The notes beneath the pieces are model-generated. The model saw only the letters and a program-made list of their open reading frames with translations. It made no database searches and was not told the origin of the DNA. From contig JBMUDS010000039.1 of assembly GCA_049459795.1 (NCBI GenBank), positions 1-9,339 on the forward strand: a stretch of DNA of 9,339 bases, in the 5' to 3' direction. A program made the translations under genes and the position numbers. Below, piece by piece: positions 6,472 through 9,339 of this stretch. Every line of letters begins with the position of its first letter. The stretch's first letter is position 1. The stretch is from SYAN01 sp049459795 (lineage in GTDB: Bacteria > Actinomycetota > Actinomycetes > Nanopelagicales > Nanopelagicaceae).

Positions 6472-7689
6472 GGCATTTTGCATCGCGCTTAACTTCGCTT
6501 CGCTCTCTTCATACTCGGCCACTGGATCAGAACCTGCGACGATGCCACATCCTGCATAGATCCGGATCTTCTTGCCGCTCTCGTCGATCTGGCCGCATCG
6601 AAGTGCGATTCCGAACTCACCATCGGATCGAATATCGACCCATCCGATCGGGCCCGCATATCGACCACGACTGATCTCTTCCACGCTTCGAATCGAGCGC
6701 GCTGCTACATCGCGTGGTGTGCCGCAGACTGCTGCAGAGGGATGTAATCGCTCGAGGAAATCGAAGATATTCGGCGGATTGACCGAATCACTCACTACCC
6801 CCGTGACATCAGTGGCAAGGTGCATCACATTCGAGAGGTGGAGGACGAATGGCGACTCCGGGACATTCGTCGATGCACAAAGTGGCGTGATCGCATCTGC
6901 GACTGAGCGAACCGCATATTCATGTTCCTCCAAGTCTTTCGACGATCGCGCGAGTGATGCAGCGAGTGCGAGATCCTTCTCGTCGTCACCGCTTCGCTTG
7001 ATGGTTCCAGCAAGGACGCGAGATGTTACGAACGATTTGGCTAATCGAACCAACAATTCAGGGGTCGCTCCGACGAGTCCTTGTAACGAGAAGAGCCAGG
7101 TCGTCGGATAGCTCTCACCGAGTAATTGGAGCAATCTCCTACTCTCGATCTTCTTCTCACTTCTTCCATCAAGTGAACGTGCCAATACGACCTTCTCTGC
7201 TTCGCCTTCTTGGATGAGATCGACGATCTTCGCCACATGATCTCGCCAGGCTTCACCATTCTCACCACTCCACGTCATCGAAAGCGGGTCGGGCTCCTTC
7301 TCCAGCGAGATCAACTGTGGTTGTGGAGCATCTCCGATCCAAGTGATCCACCGTCGTTCACTTCGTTTTCCTACAACGACCTTAGGGATCACGAGAAGCG
7401 AGGGTTCGTCGGGATCGAAGGAGAAGGAGGCGAAGAGGATCGGCCCAGTCCCTGAGCCGTTTACATTGTTATGAATCTCGAATTCATGAAGCGCTTCTTG
7501 CCACCATCGCTTCGCATCCTCGAATCGATGGGCTCCTCGTACTTCTACTTGTTTGTAAATACCAAAAGCGACCATTCCCTCTTCACCACGTACCCAGGTC
7601 AAGGGTTCTAATTCGGGATCGGAGGCGAGAGCTGTGAACAAGAGTTCAGGAAGATCACCGAGAGCTTCGGTGCTTACCTTCGTCTTCAT
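6457..7689 (-). CDS. menF: Isochorismate synthase MenF
   Basis: A chorismate-utilising enzyme that moves the chorismate hydroxyl from C4 to C2, giving isochorismate for MenD. From ATG 7689 the chain has 410 residues. The catalytic base is K166 in EKVVLAR, and GATPE is at 207-211. LAGTIKRSGD (227-236) and SSKDLEEHEYAV (249-260) carry the acid Glu region. HPSAAVCGTP (316-325), RGRYAGPIGW (341-350) and AGCGIVAGSDPVAEYEE (379-395) form the Mg and substrate site. These motifs mark isochorismate synthase rather than anthranilate or aminodeoxychorismate synthase. The frame is open back to 7899, but that part is antisense to menG, and ATG 7689 has a good AGGAG site. An ATG at 7710 is an alternative. 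It is a single-gene minus-strand unit, divergent from menG and overlapping the menD tail by 15 bp. A link to siderophore synthesis is less likely given the neighbours. Confidence 0.94.
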   Translation of the reverse strand: MKTKVSTEALGDLPELLFTALASDPELEPLTWVRGEEGMVAFGIYKQVEVRGAHRFEDAKRWWQEALHEFEIHNNVNGSGTGPILFASFSFDPDEPSLLVIPKVVVGKRSERRWITWIGDAPQPQLISLEKEPDPLSMTWSGENGEAWRDHVAKIVDLIQEGEAEKVVLARSLDGRSEKKIESRRLLQLLGESYPTTWLFSLQGLVGATPELLVRLAKSFVTSRVLAGTIKRSGDDEKDLALAASLARSSKDLEEHEYAVRSVADAITPLCASTNVPESPFVLHLSNVMHLATDVTGVVSDSVNPPNIFDFLERLHPSAAVCGTPRDVAARSIRSVEEISRGRYAGPIGWVDIRSDGEFGIALRCGQIDESGKKIRIYAGCGIVAGSDPVAEYEESEAKLSAMQNALARH

Positions 7690-7762
7690 CGTGCTCCTCT
7701 TGCTAGCCATCTCTTCTGGCCATGTATTTTGATTTGTCGCTAAGCCTAGTTGAGGCGAGGAT
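7690..7762. promoter_or_regulatory. Divergent gap between menF and menG
   Basis: These 73 bp hold the control signals for both genes. AGCCTA at 7743-7748 reads TAGGCT on the minus strand, the same hexamer proposed as a -10 in the menE/menB gap. It would start a menF transcript with a leader of about 45 nt. On the plus strand TTGATT (7729-7734) could be a weak -35 for menG, but I see no convincing -10 at the right distance. Two Shine-Dalgarno-like GAGG motifs (7752-7755 and 7757-7760) precede menG. No operator palindrome or riboswitch is evident. Confidence 0.35.
7694..7698 (-). promoter_or_regulatory. Shine-Dalgarno site of menF
   Basis: AGGAG on the minus strand, four bases before the ATG at 7689 (reads AGGAGCACGATG). 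It decides the start of menF against the upstream ATG at 7710 and the much longer open frame that runs into menG. Confidence 0.65.
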
Positions 7763-8479
7763 ATGGCTATGTCGCGTGCAGACCTTGGGAAAGACCCTGA
7801 TGAGGTCTCACAGATGTTCGATCGCGTTGCGAAACGATATGACATCCTCAACGATCTCTTGAGTCTGGGCCAGACTAAAAGGTGGCGCAAGAAAGTCAAT
7901 CGGATCGTGGCGCCACGACCAGGAATGCGAATCCTTGATATCGCAGCGGGAACTGGAACATCGAGTGCGGCTCTTGCGAAGAGTGGTGCTGAAGTGATCC
8001 CGGTCGACTTCTCGAAAGGGATGATCGAAACTGGAAAGCGACTTCACCCAGAGCTGAACTTCATCTATGGCGATGCACTCGCACTTCCCTTCGGCGATGG
8101 TGAATTCGATGCGACGACGATCTCTTTTGGACTTCGCAACACCAATGACACGATCAAAGCGCTCAAAGAAGCGCTACGAGTGACGAAGCCAGGCGGTTCG
8201 ATCTATGTCGTTGAGTTTTCACATCCCACTTTTTCCATCTTCCGCACCATCTATTTCAAATACCTTCTCCGTGCGTTGCCTCCACTTGCGAAGCGATTCT
8301 CATCCAACCCTGATGCCTATATCTATCTCGCCGAATCGATCATCGCGTGGCCCGATCAACGAGAGTTGGCCGAGTTGATGACGGGGGCAGGATGGGAGGG
8401 TGTGCGCTGGAAAAATCTCACTTTCGGGGTTGTCGCAGTTCACATCGGAAAGCGACCGACCTCGATTTCCGCCTCTTAG
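7763..8479 (+). CDS. menG: Demethylmenaquinone methyltransferase MenG (UbiE family)
   Basis: An S-adenosylmethionine-dependent methyltransferase for the last step, demethylmenaquinone to menaquinone. It has 238 residues. VSQMFDRVAKRYDILNDLLS (15-34) is the family's N-terminal signature. LDIAAGTGT (58-66) is SAM motif I, D82 ends the second strand, and GDALALPF (103-110) is motif II. SFGLRN (121-126) is the UbiE/MenG signature, and NPDAYIYLAESI (182-193) is the conserved C-terminal block. ATG 7763 has GAGG 7 nt upstream. ATG 7769 has a second GAGG 8 nt upstream, so the protein may lack its first two residues. It is divergent from menF and followed by nuoA only 24 bp after its stop. In several actinobacteria a geranylgeranyl-reductase-like gene lies between menG and nuoA; none is present here. 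With no ubiquinone genes in view, menaquinone is the likely product. Confidence 0.95.
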   Translation: MAMSRADLGKDPDEVSQMFDRVAKRYDILNDLLSLGQTKRWRKKVNRIVAPRPGMRILDIAAGTGTSSAALAKSGAEVIPVDFSKGMIETGKRLHPELNFIYGDALALPFGDGEFDATTISFGLRNTNDTIKALKEALRVTKPGGSIYVVEFSHPTFSIFRTIYFKYLLRALPPLAKRFSSNPDAYIYLAESIIAWPDQRELAELMTGAGWEGVRWKNLTFGVVAVHIGKRPTSISAS

Positions 8480-8489
8480 CGGCCACATC

Positions 8490-8495
8490 TAAGAT
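8490..8495 (+). promoter_or_regulatory. Predicted -10 of a leaderless nuoA promoter
   Basis: TAAGAT is a near-consensus -10 hexamer lying between the menG stop and the nuoA GTG. Only 8 nt (GGCCCCTC) follow before the GTG at 8504, and there is no Shine-Dalgarno sequence. Transcription would start at or next to the start codon and give a leaderless nuo mRNA. I find no good -35, which is not unusual for actinobacterial promoters. Readthrough from menG may add to this. Confidence 0.5.
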
Positions 8496-8503
8496 GGCCC
8501 CTC

Positions 8504-8863
8504 GTGAACCCCTACGTGCCGATCATCGCGCTCTTCGCGATCGGATTCGGGTTCGGGATCATCTCTATCGTCGCGGGAGCCATCACTGGGCCGCGTCGCT
8601 ATAACCGCGCAAAGCTTGAGGCCTATGAATGCGGCATCGAGCCAAGCCCACAAGCACAAGGTGGCGGACGATTCCCGATCAAGTACTTCCTCACTGCCAT
8701 GCTCTTCATCATCTTCGATATCGAGATCCTCTTCCTCTATCCGTGGGCGGTCACTTTCGATCAGCAGGGGCTCTTCGGTCTCTTTGCGATGGCACTTTTC
8801 ATATTCAATGTCTCGATCGCCTATGCATATGAATGGCGTCGCGGCGGATTGGAATGGGATTAG
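8504..8863 (+). CDS. nuoA: NADH-quinone oxidoreductase subunit A (NuoA)
   Basis: A small membrane subunit of respiratory complex I (ND3 homologue), located near the quinone-binding site at the junction of the peripheral and membrane arms. It has 119 residues, a normal length, and three transmembrane helices at about 4-27, 62-81 and 88-109. YECGIEP (41-47) is the loop with the conserved Cys, FPIKYFLTAMLFIIFDIE (57-74) is the family signature with the buried Asp and Glu, and the tail is YEWRRGGLEWD. The start is GTG at 8504 without a ribosome binding site, consistent with leaderless initiation. A nearby ATG at 8494 is out of frame. nuoB follows 9 bp after the stop, so this is the head of the nuo operon, of which the rest lies outside the window. 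Confidence 0.96.
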   Translation: MNPYVPIIALFAIGFGFGIISIVAGAITGPRRYNRAKLEAYECGIEPSPQAQGGGRFPIKYFLTAMLFIIFDIEILFLYPWAVTFDQQGLFGLFAMALFIFNVSIAYAYEWRRGGLEWD

Positions 8864-8866
8864 GAG
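8862..8866 (+). promoter_or_regulatory. Shine-Dalgarno site of nuoB
   Basis: AGGAG overlaps the nuoA stop codon (TAGGAG) and lies 6 nt before the nuoB ATG at 8873, which fixes that start and suggests coupled translation of the two subunits. Confidence 0.7.
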
Positions 8867-8872
8867 ATAACC

Positions 8873-9339
8873 ATGGGCGTCGAAGAGAAACTTCCTAGTG
8901 GCTTCCTCTTGACCACGGTCGAGGGACTTGCGAATTACATGCGTCGCAATTCGCTCTGGCCCGCGACTTTCGGACTCGCATGCTGCGCTATCGAGATGAT
9001 GGCAGTCGGTGGTGGTCGTTACGACTTAGCGCGTTTTGGAATGGAAGTCTTCCGTGCATCTCCTCGCCAAGCGGATTTGATGATCGTCGCAGGTCGCGTC
9101 TCGAACAAGATGGCACCGGTGCTTCGACAGATCTATGACCAGATGGCAGAGCCGAAGTGGGTCCTCTCGATGGGCGCATGTGCCTCATCAGGCGGCATGT
9201 TCAATAACTACGCGATCGTCCAAGGCGTCGACCATGTCGTCCCAGTCGATATTTATCTCCCCGGGTGTCCACCACGGCCTGAGATGTTGATGGATGCGAT
9301 CTTGAAGCTCCATGATCAGATCAAGAACTCCAAGCTCGG
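8873..9339 (+). CDS. nuoB: NADH-quinone oxidoreductase subunit B (NuoB), 3-prime end beyond window
   Basis: The peripheral-arm subunit of complex I that carries iron-sulfur cluster N2, the last electron carrier before the quinone. 155 residues are visible and the frame is still open at the window edge; a further 10-50 residues are likely. The four cluster ligands are present: the tandem pair C37-C38 in FGLACCAIEMM, C103 in SMGACASSGG and C132 in YLPGCPPRPE. GGRYDLARFG (47-56) and FRASPRQADLMIVAGRVS (60-77) are typical family blocks. The start is ATG 8873 behind an AGGAG site. It continues the operon begun by nuoA. Its quinone partner should be the menaquinone made by the adjacent genes. Confidence 0.97.
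   Translation, partial: MGVEEKLPSGFLLTTVEGLANYMRRNSLWPATFGLACCAIEMMAVGGGRYDLARFGMEVFRASPRQADLMIVAGRVSNKMAPVLRQIYDQMAEPKWVLSMGACASSGGMFNNYAIVQGVDHVVPVDIYLPGCPPRPEMLMDAILKLHDQIKNSKL

Noticed and set aside
7690..7899. N-terminal extension of menF by about 70 residues
   Set aside because: The extension is antisense to menG, has low-complexity composition unlike MenF, and a good Shine-Dalgarno site supports ATG 7689.
1..9339. Rho-independent terminators, tRNA, rRNA, CRISPR or riboswitch
   Set aside because: Gaps between genes are at most about 75 bp and hold no GC hairpin followed by a T run, no regular spaced repeats and no RNA gene signature. The abundant CGATCG palindromes lie in coding sequence.

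Overview
This window is part of an actinobacterial chromosome carrying most of the classical (o-succinylbenzoate) menaquinone pathway, followed by the start of a respiratory complex I operon. GC content is about 53-55% by hand count of several lines. Many genes start with GTG and several lack a Shine-Dalgarno sequence. A small PLDc_N membrane protein beside menA, an AAC(2')-I type acetyltransferase, and menG ahead of nuoA all point to Actinomycetota. A mid-GC (for example freshwater or marine) lineage is an inference; the species cannot be named from this window.

Layout: (1) 1-201, the 5-prime stub of a short-chain dehydrogenase, cut off where the next gene ends. (2) 157-2956, a tightly packed minus-strand unit read menE > menA > PLDc_N protein > AAC(2')-I type N-acetyltransferase. 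(3) 2957-2981, a 25-bp divergent promoter gap. (4) 2982-6471, a plus-strand unit menB > menC > menD, with menC and menD overlapping by ATGA. (5) 6457-7689, menF on the minus strand, overlapping the end of menD tail to tail. (6) 7690-7762, a second divergent gap. (7) 7763-9339, menG (ubiE) and then nuoA and nuoB, with nuoB running off the window. No gene-free stretch exceeds about 75 bp. I saw no tRNA, rRNA, CRISPR array, insertion sequence or convincing terminator.

How the genes work together: MenF turns chorismate into isochorismate. MenD adds the succinyl semialdehyde unit from 2-oxoglutarate. After a MenH step, MenC makes o-succinylbenzoate, MenE activates it to the CoA ester, and MenB closes the naphthalene ring. 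After CoA removal, MenA prenylates the ring and MenG methylates it to menaquinone, the quinone expected to accept electrons from the NuoA-N complex encoded next. MenH, the DHNA-CoA thioesterase and the polyprenyl diphosphate synthase are not in the window.

The main oddities are: a menA frame with no usual start codon upstream of its conserved N-terminus, open right up to the menE stop codon and consistent with a one-base frameshift; a complete AAC(2')-like enzyme, with the expected substrate-binding residues, placed in the menaquinone operon; the truncated dehydrogenase; a symmetric -10-like element between menE and menB; and a strong excess of GATC. I did not find a wholly new multi-gene system here.
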